Source: Anaeramoeba ignava
Lineage: Eukaryota; Metamonada; Anaeramoebidae
Assembly (NCBI GenBank): GCA_028826165.1
Contig: JAPDFW010000092.1
Location: forward strand, 682,001 to 746,000
DNA length: 64,000 nucleotides
Reading direction: 5' to 3'
Positions 11,716 through 21,763 of this stretch are shown one piece after another. Positions within the stretch are counted from its first letter, which is position 1. The number at the start of each line of letters is the position of its first letter. Under the pieces are notes generated by a model that was not told the origin of the DNA, did no database searches, and saw only the letters and a program-made list of their open reading frames with translations. The position numbers and the translations under genes are program-made.

Positions 11716-13090
11716 TTAATTTTGATTTTGGATTTTGAAAATAGAACATTGATTTGGATAATCTTTTTTCCAAATCATTGCATGATGATGATATCTTTCT
11801 GCATTTTTCATATGCATAGTTTTTTGTAAGAATCCAGAAACACCTCTTCTTGTGCTAATAAACTTTGTTTTTTTGTTTTTTTGAGAGACATTTTTTTGTT
11901 TGCAAATTAAATAACTCATTAACTGAATTGCATATTTATCAATTTCTAATCTTTCTGGTCCATTTATGTTATTGAAATTTTTAAAAGTTGTAGAAGTCCA
12001 TCCTTTCATCCATTTTGGTTTGAATCCTGCAATAATATCCATTCTTTGTCCAATACTTCTACTTTTTTCAAAGATTTTTTGGAGATTTCGGAGATGTGAT
12101 TTTTCTCTTTGATTTAAATGATTCAAAAATTCTTCCAAATTTGGTTGATTTTGATTTCTTTTCTGATTTTGATTTCTTTTTGGTTGATTTTGATTTTGAT
12201 TTTGATTTTGATTTTGATTTTGATTTTGATTTTGATTTTGATTTTGATTTTGATTTTGATTTTGATTTTGATTTTGATTTTGATTTTGATTTTGATTTTG
12301 ATTTTGATTTTGATTTTGATTTTGATTTTGATTTTTGATTTTGATTTTGATTTTTGATTTTGATTTTGATTTTGATTTTGATTTTTTTTTGGTTGATTTT
12401 GATTTTGATTTTGATTTTGATTTTGATTTTGATTTGAATTTTGATTTTGATTTTGATTTTGATTTGAATTTTGATTTGAATTTTGATTTTGATTTTGATT
12501 TTGATTTTGATTTTGATTTTGATTTTGATTTTGATTTTGATTTTGATTTTGATTTTGATTTTGATTTTGATTTTGATTTTGATTTGAATTTTGATTTGAA
12601 TTTTGATTTGAATTTTGATTTTGATTTTGATTTTGATTTGAATTTTGATTTTGATTTTGATTTTGATTTTGATTTTGATTTTTGATTTTGATTTTGATTT
12701 TGATTTTGATTTTGATTTTGATTTTGATTTTGAATTAGATTTTTAATATGATTTTGAATTTGAATTTGAATTTGATTTTGATTTTTGATTTTGATTTTGA
12801 TTTTGTTGATTTAATTGATTTAATTCAATTTTTTCAGTTTGTTGATTTAGTTTTATTTGCCGTATTTCATTTAATTGTTCCTCCAAATCAAAATTGTCTG
12901 GAATTCCACTTAAATAATTTAAATGAGAAGGTAAAAAAGGATCATTTAATTCAAAATTTGAATAAATTAGTCCATTTATAGAATTATTTGAAATAAAACC
13001 GAATTCATCTGTTTTTAAAGTGTCCAAATATTGAATTTTCATTTGTGAAGTTTTTATTAAATTTTGTTTTGGACTTTCTCTAATTTTCAT
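11716..13090 (-). CDS. Unknown protein with a long NQ tract; frame mismatch inside the tract
   Basis: Two unique segments on the minus strand seem to be one gene. The N-terminal part (13090 to about 12830, starting MKIRESPKQ) has FELNDPFLPSHLNYLSG and ends in a QLNQQNQNQ run. The C-terminal part (about 12140-11716) reads NLEEFLNHLNQREKSHLRNL through RRGVSGFLQKTMHMKNAERYHHH to IQNQN and a stop. Between them lies about 650 nt of AAAATC hexamers with no GT, hence no donor, and no ATG for a separate downstream gene. The two parts are in different frames; the shift must come from single-base slips such as the GATTTTT variants near 12330, 12350 and 12680. Either array length was misassembled or the gene is broken. 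I recognise no domain. Confidence 0.5.
12150..12830 (-). repeat. AAAATC hexamer array, probably coding poly(NQ)
   Basis: About 110 units of GATTTT (plus strand), with TTTGAA variants at 12430-12640 and single-T insertions that shift phase. On the minus strand it reads Asn-Gln, Lys-Ser or Ile-Lys depending on frame and is free of stops except at TCATATTAA near 12747. It links two parts of one probable gene. Confidence 0.75.
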
Positions 13091-13670
13091 CTTAAAAAAT
13101 AATAATAAAAATAATAAAAAAAAATAATAAAAAATAATAAAAATGAAAAAGAGAACAAAAAAAAATGATTGCTTATTTTTATTTGAGACAAATTTTTTGT
13201 CTTTAATTTTGGATCATTTACCTTTATTCCACGTAATTTTAAATAATTAAAGAAAAAAAAATTTTTTTTTAATTATTTAAAAAATAAAAAAATAAAAAAA
13301 CTGTCCAATTTTATTTATTTTAATTAATTAAATAAAAAATAAATAAAATAATTTTTTGCTTTTTTCCTTTTTTTAATTAAAAAAATTAATTAAATTAAAT
13401 AAGGAAAAAAAAAGGTGAATTAATTAATTTAAATAAGGAAAAAAAAAGGTGAATTAATTAATTAAAATAAGGAAAAAAAAGGTGAATTAATTAATTAAAT
13501 AAGGAAAAAAAAAGGTGAATTAATTTTGTTTGATTTTGTTTTGTTTGTTTTTAATTAAAAATGATCAAGGAAAAAAAAAGAAAAAAAAACAGGAAAAAAA
13601 ACAAAAACAGGAAAAAAAAAGTGGATAGATTTGGGTTTAAAAGAAAAGTAAAAAACAAAAAAAACAAATT
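13091..13670. repeat. Intergenic spacer with four 30-35 bp tandem copies
   Basis: Upstream of one minus-strand gene and downstream of another. Positions about 13395-13520 hold four direct copies of a unit containing AATAAGGAAAAAAAAAGGTG followed by AATTAATTAA. A 7-bp inverted repeat AGACAAA/TTTGTCT with a 3-base loop is at 13186-13202. A Lys-rich ORF at 13561 on the plus strand overlaps the 3' end of the ankyrin gene and looks non-coding. No other gene is visible. Confidence 0.65.
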
Positions 13671-16600
13671 TCATTTCTTTTGCATTATTTGTAAAATTTC
13701 TAAAATTTCAAGTTCTTCTGCGATTTGGATTGGAGTTTTGTTCTTTTTACAAATAAAATAAACAATAAACAATTAAAAATTAAAAAAAATTAAATTAAAT
13801 TAAAATTAAATTAAAATTTTACTTCCTATTACAAAAATAATATTAAATAATATTAAATATTATTATTAAATTTTATTAAATATTATTATTAAATTTACTT
13901 TCTATTTAAATTAATTTTATTAATCAAGAATAAATAAACAAAACAAATCAATAAATCTAATTTAAATAAAGATTTTGATTTTCTTACATTTTTTAAGTTA
14001 GGATCACAACGCGCTTCTAATAGAATTTCAGCACATTCTGGATCTCCTTCAAATTCACAAATATAATGCAGAGCATTCCAATTCTATATTTTTTATTATT
14101 TTATATATTTTTCAATTATTATTAATTTTTATTATTTTTCTAAAATATTACTTCCTAAATTCCAAATCAAATTTAAATCAAAATTAAATCAAAATTAAAT
14201 CAAAATCAAAATCAAATGAAATTTAAATGGAAATTAAATCAAAATTAAATCAAAATTAAATCAAATTTTAAATCAAATTTAAATCAAATGGAAATAAAAT
14301 CAAATTTAAATCAAATTTAAATGGAAATTAAATCAAATTTAAATGGAAATTAAATGGAAATTAAATGGAAATTAAATCAAAATTAAATCAAAATTAAATC
14401 AAAATTAAATCAAAATTAAATCAAAATTAAATCAAAATTAAATCAAAATCAAAATTAAATCAAAATTAAATCAAAATTAAATGTAAATTAAATCAAATTT
14501 AAATCAAAATTAAATGGAAATTAAATCAAATTTAAATCAAAATTAAATCAAAATTAAATCAAAATTAAATCAAAATTAAATCAAAATTAAATCAAAATTA
14601 AATCAAATTTAAATCAAAATTAAATGGAAATTAAATCAAATTTAAATCAAAATTAAATCAAATTTAAATGGAAATTAAATGGAAATAAAATCAAATTTAA
14701 ATGTAAATTAAATCAAATTTAAATCGAAATTAAATCAAAATTAAATCAAAATTAAATCAAAATTAAATCAAAATTAAATGGAAATTTAAATCAAAATTAA
14801 ATGGAAATAAAATCAAATTTAAATGTAAATTAAATCAAAATTAAATCAAAATTTAAATGGAAATTAAATCAAAATTAAATCAAAATTAAATCAAAATTAA
14901 ATCAAAATTAAATGGAAATTAAATCAAAATTAAATCAAATTTAAATGTAAATTAAATCAAAATTTAAATGGAAATTAAATCAAAATTAAATGGAAATTAA
15001 ATCAAAATTAAATCAAATTTAAATCAAATTTAAATCAAAATTAAATCAAATTTAAATGGAAATTAAATGGAAATTAAATCAAAATTAAATCAAATTTAAA
15101 TCGAAATTAAATCAAAATTAAATCAAAATTTAAATCAAATTTAAATCAAAATTAAATGGAAATTAAATGGAAATTAAATGGAAATTAAATCAAATTTAAA
15201 TCAAATTTAAATCAAAATTAAATGGAAATTAAATGGAAATTAAATCAAATTTAAATCAAATTTAAATCAAATTTAAATGGAAATTAAATCAAATTTAAAT
15301 CAAATTTAAATGGAAATTAAATCAAATTTAAATCAAATTTAAATCAAAATTAAATCAAAATTAAATCAAATTTAAATGGAAATTAAATGGAAATTAAATG
15401 GAAATTAAATCAAAATTAAATCAAATTTAAATCAAAATTAAATCAAATTTAAATGGAAATTAAATCAAAATTAAATGGAAATTAAATCAAAATTAAATGG
15501 AAATTAAATCAAATTAAATCAAATTTAAATGGAAATTAAATGAAATTAAATCAAATTTAAATGAAAATTAAATCAAATTTAAATCAAATTTAAATCAAAT
15601 TTAAATGGAAATTAAATCAAAATTAAATGGAAATTAAATGGAAATTAAATCAAATTTAAATCAAATTTAAATGGAAATTAAATCAAACTCAAGAGGAAAA
15701 ATTACAATCTAATAATTAATTTTGAATAATTAATAAAAAACAAAGAAAAAAAAAGAAACAAAAGTAAATAATCAAGCAAACATTTTTCGCATTCACATCT
15801 GCACCTCTTTTTATTAATAAAGTTAAAAGAGCTGGGTTTGAATTACTTTGGCAAGCAAAATGTAAAGGTGTTTCATTCTATAAAATAATTCGTATTTGTA
15901 TTTACTTTTTCTAAAAAAAATTCATTCATTAAAAATAAAATTACTCTCTTAATTAAATTAATTAAATTAATTAAATACTAAATAAAAATAATAAAAAGAT
16001 TTAATTTTACTTTCTAAATAAAATTACAAATTATATATATAAAAAAATGAAGTAAAAAATTTTATTAATTTTTTGATTATTACAGTTTTTGCGTTAACAT
16101 CAACTCCATAATCTAAAAGAGAACGAATCAAAGATAAACTAGTATCACAAATACATGCATAATGAAGTACTGTCATTCCCTAAAAAATTTTAATAAATAA
16201 AAGTATAAAAATTAATTAATTAAATAATAAAAATGTAATAATATTTACATCCTAATTATTTTATCAAAAAGAAGAGGAAATTAATTTAATAAATGAAATA
16301 ATTAATAACTTTAATTAATAATTTACTTTCTACAATAAAAATGAGAATAAAAATAAAATTGAGAATAAAAATAAAATTGAAAATAAAAATTGAAATAAAA
16401 ATGTAAATTTACTGTTTTTTCACTTAAATCTGCACCTGCATCAATAAAAGTTTGAATATGTTGAAAATCACCATTTAAAACTGCTAAATGCAGATAAGAA
16501 AGTCCCTTTTTGTTTTTAATTTTAATTTTGATTTTTAATTTTGTTTTTAATTTTGATTTTAATTTTAATTTTAATAAAGATTTTAATTTTAATTTTAATT

Positions 16601-17963
16601 TTAATTTTGATTTTAATTTTGATTTTAATTTTGATTTTAATTTTGATTTTAATAAAGATTTTAATTTTGTTTTTTAATTTTGATTTTAATTTTGATTTTA
16701 ATAAAGATTTTAATAAAGATTTTAATTTACAAGAGCTTCTCGTGATTCTTCAGGAGATTGATTCAAAAGACACATTGATTCAATTTGATGCTCAACAACA
16801 ATTCTCGCTTTTAATTTTGAAGGATTATGAAAAAGTAAAGAAGTGATATTTTTCAAAGAATCAATAGATTGATATTTTGGAGCAATTTCCACAATAAAAT
16901 AATTAATTGCATTAATTTCTTTTGCAAACTGAAGAATTTTAACTTTTGGAATATGATTTTGAGAATCAATTTGATTTGAATAAGTAGCAACAAGAACAAT
17001 AGGAACATTTGGGCAATTTTTCGAGATTTCTGGAAACCAAAGATTCTTTGCATTTTCAAAAGATTCATCAATTTGCAAAGAAAAACAAATCAAAACAAGA
17101 TTTGAATTAAGATAAGTTAAGTTTCTTGAGTTGTCTTCTTGGAAGCTTCCGTCATAAACGGACACTTTAACGGACTTTCCGTCAATTTCAAAGTTCTTCA
17201 GAAAAGAACTTATGCTTGATTTCTGTTTGTAGTCTTGCATCTTCTCTTTGTCATAAAGATACAAAAGGGAATCTTTATTTGAAAATTGATCTCCAACAAC
17301 TACAAATTTATAAGAATATTGCTTGGTCTCCAGTACATTGGTTTCCTTTTCATTTTTATTCACCACTTTCTGGGGTTTATTTTGCCGCTTGATCTTCTTC
17401 TGGAAGTCCTTTAACTCAGGATCAAACATTGTTGATACAATTGATGCCATTGTGCTGTTGATCATTTTGAGATCATCTAACGGCATCTCAAAATACATAT
17501 GCGCTCCTACTTTCAGCGTCATCTCTAACCCGTCCTTGGCCGATGGAGGCTGCTTCCCCCGATCTTGTATGCTTTTTATTATCTGCTGGTTTCTTCTGAA
17601 CTCGGTTCCAATTCCGAGTATTGCTAACGGACAATGGCCCGCGTTTTTCGATATTTCTTGCAGCCATTTACTCTCAATATTTTCTAGTGATTCTGGATTC
17701 CGAAACGAAAAACATACTACAAGCACATTTGCTCGTGTGAATTCTTTGCTTAGATTCGTGTTTGCTTCTTCGGATATGTCTATAAATGTTATTTTTTCTT
17801 TTTTCTTTGATTTGATTGGTAATTTTTTAACAAAATCTTGAACTTTTGTTATTTTTATATTGTGTTTGATTTGAATTTTTTTTTTGGAATAAGTTGCAAG
17901 TAAAAAATGTTTGTCTGATTGAATATCTCCAACAAACCCAATTTTGTATTCAGATTTCGACAT
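13671..17963 (-). CDS. Tandem degenerate Rho-like GTPase domains fused to ankyrin repeats
   Basis: Large exons: 17963-16731, 16505-16413, 16179-16084, 15877-15782, 14083-13988, 13742-13671, all phase 0 (561 residues). Candidate one-codon micro-exons: 16327-16329, 16249-16251, 16011-16013, 15945-15947, 15706-15708, 14152-14154, 13899-13901, 13823-13825, giving 569 residues. Exon 1 holds two Rho-family folds (about 5-185 and 217-395). Each keeps the strand/helix pattern (VLVVCFSFRNPESLENIESKW; LVLICFSLQIDESFENAKNLW) but lost the nucleotide motifs: P-loops are GDIQSDKH and GDQFSNKD, G3 is not DTAGQ, and the G4 TKxD is absent. They are probably pseudo-GTPases acting as binding modules. Four ankyrin repeats and a half follow (for example GMTVLHYAC, NETPLHFAC), ending NKTPIQIAEE. 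TGA stop. The double GTPase plus ankyrin layout is not one I know. Confidence 0.85.
13743..16412 (-). other. Eight one-codon micro-exons between ankyrin exons (GTPase-ankyrin gene)
   Basis: Each of the four introns between ankyrin exons contains two AG-NNN-GT elements on the coding strand: AAA and GAT (16327-16329, 16249-16251); AAA and AGA (16011-16013, 15945-15947); ATT and GAA (15706-15708, 14152-14154); AAA and GAA (13899-13901, 13823-13825). Flanks are good splice sites, for example TTGTAG-AAA-GTAAAT and AATTAG-GAT-GTAAAT. Inserted in phase 0 they supply the two residues missing between N-A-K-x and the next G/N-x-T-P-L-H. The intron before the first ankyrin exon (16506-16730) has none. 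Confidence 0.7.
14160..15690 (-). repeat. 1.5-kb intronic minisatellite, 11-bp family
   Basis: Inside the 1.7-kb ankyrin-gene intron. Units are AAATTAAATCA, AAATTTAAATCA and AAATTAAATGG in irregular order, on the order of 130 copies, with no unique spacers. The two micro-exon candidates of this intron lie in unique sequence just outside the array on either side. Confidence 0.85.
16506..16730 (-). repeat. Intron hexamer array (TTTTAA/TTTTGA)
   Basis: The first intron of the GTPase-ankyrin gene; mixed TTTTAA and TTTTGA hexamers with AATAAAGA interruptions. It contains no AG-NNN-GT element, unlike the downstream introns. Confidence 0.75.
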
Positions 17964-18010
17964 TAAAAAAAATTGAAAAATGAAAAATTGAAAAAAAGCA
18001 AAAAAAGCAA
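17964..18010 (-). promoter_or_regulatory. Candidate promoter, CATTTTT/GCTTTTT motif
   Basis: Immediately upstream of the GTPase-ankyrin start codon the coding strand reads GCTTTTTTTGCTTTTTTTC and then TTTCAATTTTTCATTTTTC. This T-run pattern with CA and GC steps recurs before most genes in the window. Confidence 0.4.
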
Positions 18011-18533
18011 AAAATAAAAAAAATATTTTTGGATTTTAATTTTAATTTTAATTTTAATTTTGGTTTTGATTTAGATTGATTTTTATATTTTGATTTTGAT
18101 TTTGATTTTGATTTAGATTTAGATTTTAATTTTAATTTTAATTTAAATTTTAATTTTGGTTTTGGTTTTAATTTTAATTTTAATTTTAATTTAGATTTAG
18201 ATTTAGATTTAGATTTAAATTTATTTTTTAATTTTAATTTTGATTTTAATTTTAATTTTAATTTTAATTTTGATTTAGATTTAGATTTTGATTTAGATTT
18301 AGATTTAGATTTTGATTTAGATTTATATTTTAATTTTAATTTAGATTTAGATTTATTTTTTGATTTGAATTTTGATTTTAATTTTAATTTTGATTTTAAT
18401 TTTAATTTTAATTTTAATTTTAATTTTGATTTTGGTTTTGATTTAGATTTAGATTTAGATTTAGATTTATATTTAGATTTAGATTTAGATTTAGATTTAT
18501 TTTTTAATTTTAATTTTAATTTTAATTTTAATT
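18011..18533. repeat. Intergenic hexamer array
   Basis: Spacer between the 5' end of the GTPase-ankyrin gene and the 3' end of LSM2. It consists of TTTTAA, TTTTGA and TTTAGA hexamer blocks and a few TTTTGG variants. No gene is visible. Confidence 0.75.
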
Positions 18534-19239
18534 TTAATTTTGATTTTCATCGTCTTCATCTTCACTTTCGAATTCATATTCATAATCATAACCATAATCA
18601 TAATTTTCATTTTCATTTTCATTTTCATTTTCAAATTGATTTACATCTTGATTTTCATCTTCATAATCATAATCGTAATCATAATCATAATCATAATTTT
18701 GATTTTCATTTTCAAATTCATTTTCATTTTGATTTTCAAATTCATTTTCATTTTGATTTTGATTTTGATTTTCATTTTCATTTTCATTTTCATTTTCATT
18801 TTCATTTTCATTTTCATTTTCATTTTCATTTTCATTATTTTCATTTTTATTAAAATTTAATTTTGATTTATTTGTTGATTCTGGTAAATTTGAAAGAAAA
18901 TCATGCATTTCTAATCTTGTTGCTTCATGTAAAAGATCTGTATCAACAGAATCTGAAGGAAGAGAAATATAACGAACACAAGAACCTTTAATAACACAAG
19001 TACTAATTGGTAAAAAAAGAGGAAATTCTGAAGAATTAACAACTTCTACATTTATTAAAGATAAATTATGAAATAAATCTACTGCTACAAGTTTTCCTTT
19101 AATTATCGCATTTTCTTTTGTTTCAACACAAACTTCTTTATTATATAAAGTTCGAAATAATCCAAGAAATAACTGAAAAAATTTTTGTTTTATTTTTTCA
19201 ATTTTAAATTTAATAATTAATTTAAATAATTAATACCAT
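18534..19239 (-). CDS. LSM2: U6 snRNA-associated Sm-like protein LSm2
   Basis: Exon 2 (19172-18534) begins LFLGLFRTLYNKEVCVETKE and continues through GKLVAVDLFHNLSLINVEV, STCVIKGSCVRYISLP and SVDTDLLHEATRLEM, a close match along the whole of LSm2, including Sm1, Sm2 and the family-specific VRYISLP-x-x-x-VDTxLL tail. LSm2 forms the LSm1-7 and LSm2-8 rings in mRNA decay and U6 snRNP. The family starts M-L-F, and exon 2 starts at the Leu after a TTTTTTCAG acceptor. The only Met supplied upstream is ATG at 19239-19237, directly followed by a GTATTA donor, so the first coding exon is just the start codon. Unusual: after about 110 residues there is a ~100-residue Asn/Glu/Asp/Tyr low-complexity extension ending NQN; typical LSm2 is ~95 residues. 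Total 213. Confidence 0.92.
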
Positions 19240-19990
19240 TTTTAAAAATAAATTAAATGAGAAAAATGAAAAATGAAAAATGAAAAAATGAATTTTAATT
19301 TTGATTTTAATTTTAATTTTAATTTTAATTTTAATTTTGATTTTAATTTTAATTTTAATTTTAATTTTAATTTTAATTTTGATTTTAATTTTAATTTTAA
19401 TTTTAATTTTAATTTTGATTTTAATTTTAATTTTAATTTTAATTTTAATTTTAATTTTGATTTTAATTTTAATTTTAATTTTGATTTTGATTTTGATTTT
19501 AATTTTAATTTTAATTTTAATTTTAATTTTAATTTTAATTTTAATTTTGATTTTAATTTTAATTTTAATTTTGATTTTAATTTTGATTTTGATTTTAATT
19601 TTGATTTTGATTTTAATTTTGATTTTGATTTTGATTTTAATTTTGATTTTGATTTTAATTTTAATTTTGATTTTGATTTTAATTTTAATTTTAATTTTAA
19701 TTTTGATTTTAATTTTAATTTTAATTTTAATTTTGATTTTAATTTTAATTTTAATTTTGATTTTAATTTTAATTTTAATTTTGATTTTAATTTTAATTTT
19801 GATTTTAATTTTAATTTTAATTTTGATTTTAATTTTAATTTTAATTTTAATTTTGATTTTAATTTTGATTTTAATTTTGATTTTGATTTTAATTTTGATT
19901 TTGATTTTAATTTTAATTTTGATTTTGATTTTAATTTTGATTTTGATTTTAATTTTAATTTTGATTTTGATTTTAATTTTAATTTTAATT
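19240..19990. repeat. Intergenic TTTTAA/TTTTGA array abutting the RCC1-BTB 3' end
   Basis: The first 50 bases carry repeated TGAAAAA (promoter-like CATTTTT on the LSM2 strand, at 19257-19290). From about 19287 to 19990 there is an unbroken ~120-unit hexamer array, mixed TTTTAA and TTTTGA. Its last units run straight into the stop codon of the RCC1-BTB gene. Ile-Leu and Asn-Phe ORFs across it are artefacts. Confidence 0.8.
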
Positions 19991-21763
19991 TTAATTTTGA
20001 TTATTAAATCTATTAATTAATAAATCAAATAAATTTGGATTTGTTTGATTTAATTGAAAATAATCAATTCCTGTTTCTAATTCATCAATGATTTCTTGTG
20101 TAATTTGAATTTCATCTTTAATTTGATTTGAATAAATCCAATATTCAAATATTTGAAATGATTTATTACTTAATTCACTATAATCTGTAACTTTATTTGA
20201 TTTATCTTCTGTTACAGATAAAAACATTCCTCGATATAATTCACTTCTCATTATTAATATTAATTTTGGAAATTTATATTTCTTTTCTTTTCTTTCAATA
20301 ATAAAATCTTTTTCATTTTCATTTTCATTTAAATAAATTCTTTTCATTATTTCTTCTATTTTTTCATTTGAATTTATAATTTCTTTAATTTCAAAATATA
20401 ATTTTGGATTTATTATTCTGTTTGAATAAATCATTTCAAATATTTGATTTGATTCTTTAATTGATTTTTTTGAAATAATTTCTTGAAGTTTTTCAATTTG
20501 GTTTTGATTTTGATTTAACCTATATTTCAATATTAATTTATGAGCTTTGATTATTTCTCCATTTTCTGTTTTAAATGAAATATTACAAAATTCTTTTCTT
20601 CTAAATAGTTTTATCAAATCTTCTTCAAGATTGGAAAAAGAAGGAAGAGAATAATAAAGAAATGATTTATCAACTCCACAATAAAGATGATAATTAGAAA
20701 TATTTTCATTAAATCTTAATTTAGGAAGTTCAATTTGAATTGGAATTGATTGATCATTTGTATCTCCAGTTCCTAATTGACCATAATTATTATTCCCAAA
20801 TACAATCAATTTTGAATTGGAAGTTAAAATCAAATTATGGTTAAATCCAATAGAAAAATCAAGAATATAATCATTTTCAAATAAAGATGATTTGATTTCA
20901 GTAAATTCATAAGTATCTTCATTTTTGCCAAGTCCGTTATATTGATAATCTCCACATGAATAAAGTTTTCTTTTTAGATTTTGATTTTCATTTTCATTTT
21001 CAATCAACATTATTGAATGATAATATCCACATTGAATATCAATTATTTTACCTTTTGGAATATTTTGGATTTTGTTTAATTTTTGGATTTTTGTTTCTTT
21101 TCTTGATTCTCCTAATCCAAGTTGATCATAAATATTATCACCACATCCAAATAATTCTTGATTTGAATTTAAAAGAAAAATAAAATATGAAGTATTTCCT
21201 GAAAATATTTTAGAAACATTTTTCATCATTAAAATTGGTTTTTCTGTTTCATTAAGTGTTTCAGAATCAAAACCAAGTTGGCCATATCGATTTGAACCAA
21301 TTCCATAAGCATTTTGATTTGAAGTTAATAAATAAACTGAACTTTCTCCAGCAACAATATCTTCAATTATTCTATCATTTGTATCTTCAATTAATGATGA
21401 AATATTAATAAATTCATTTGGATTTTTTGAATTAATATCTTTTCCTTTGGCAAATACATTTCCTTCTTTTGTTAAAATAGCTTCATTATCATAACCAGCA
21501 GTTACTTTTTGAATATTTTCTTCAATTTGGATTTTTTCAGGATTTTGATTTGAATATCTTGAATATTCTATTGCTTTTCCATTTTTAAAAAGGAAAATTG
21601 TTGAAAATAAACTTGATGAAATTTGTTTAATTTGTTTTTCATTTTCATTTTCATTTTCATTTTCATTTTCAAATTTAAATTGAATTGGTTTTATTATTTT
21701 ATTTGGTTTATTTTTGATAAGAATTGGATCTTCATTATCACCAAAAAATAAAATTTCATTCAT
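19991..21763 (-). CDS. RCC1-repeat / BTB domain protein, copy 1
   Basis: Single exon, 590 residues, starting MNEILFFGDNE. After a short (NE) tract (about 32-42) come RCC1 propeller blades: AYGIGSNRYGQLGFD, ELFGCGDNIYDQLGLG, KLYSCGDYQYNGLG and LIVFGNNNYGQLGTGD (about residues 155-345). Two BTB-like folds follow: one around CNISFKTENGEIIKAHKLIL (about 395) with IFEMIYSNRI, and one around KFPKLILIMRSELYRGMF (about 500) with IFEYWIYSNQI. RCC1-BTB proteins are usually adaptors; BTB domains oligomerise and recruit cullin-3, but no partner can be named. The C terminus runs FNNQN into a stop made by the flanking array. It is a tandem duplicate of the gene at 22249-24090. One blade reads IYDQLG where the paralogue has LYGQLG. 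Confidence 0.88.
   Translation of the reverse strand: MNEILFFGDNEDPILIKNKPNKIIKPIQFKFENENENENENEKQIKQISSSLFSTIFLFKNGKAIEYSRYSNQNPEKIQIEENIQKVTAGYDNEAILTKEGNVFAKGKDINSKNPNEFINISSLIEDTNDRIIEDIVAGESSVYLLTSNQNAYGIGSNRYGQLGFDSETLNETEKPILMMKNVSKIFSGNTSYFIFLLNSNQELFGCGDNIYDQLGLGESRKETKIQKLNKIQNIPKGKIIDIQCGYYHSIMLIENENENQNLKRKLYSCGDYQYNGLGKNEDTYEFTEIKSSLFENDYILDFSIGFNHNLILTSNSKLIVFGNNNYGQLGTGDTNDQSIPIQIELPKLRFNENISNYHLYCGVDKSFLYYSLPSFSNLEEDLIKLFRRKEFCNISFKTENGEIIKAHKLILKYRLNQNQNQIEKLQEIISKKSIKESNQIFEMIYSNRIINPKLYFEIKEIINSNEKIEEIMKRIYLNENENEKDFIIERKEKKYKFPKLILIMRSELYRGMFLSVTEDKSNKVTDYSELSNKSFQIFEYWIYSNQIKDEIQITQEIIDELETGIDYFQLNQTNPNLFDLLINRFNNQN

Noticed and set aside
13561-13761. Plus-strand Lys-rich ORF
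   Set aside because: Its second half is the ant sense of the last ankyrin exon and the first half is A-run repeat; no start context or homology.
14160-15690. CRISPR-like or centromere-like repeat array
   Set aside because: Units are short, irregular and without spacers, and the array lies inside a eukaryotic intron with in-phase flanking exons.
15906-15910. A 5-nt AG-AAAAA-GT element in an ankyrin-gene intron as a further micro-exon
   Set aside because: It would break the reading frame; the two 3-nt elements in the same intron already supply the two expected residues.
19287-20020. Long ORFs of Ile-Leu, Asn-Phe or Asp-Phe repeats across hexamer arrays (also at 12096-12685, 21714-22280, 45883-46215, 56675-56945)
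   Set aside because: Hexamers such as TTTTAA and GATTTT are open in several frames. These ORFs have no unique sequence, overlap introns or 3' flanks of real genes, and appear wherever the array appears.
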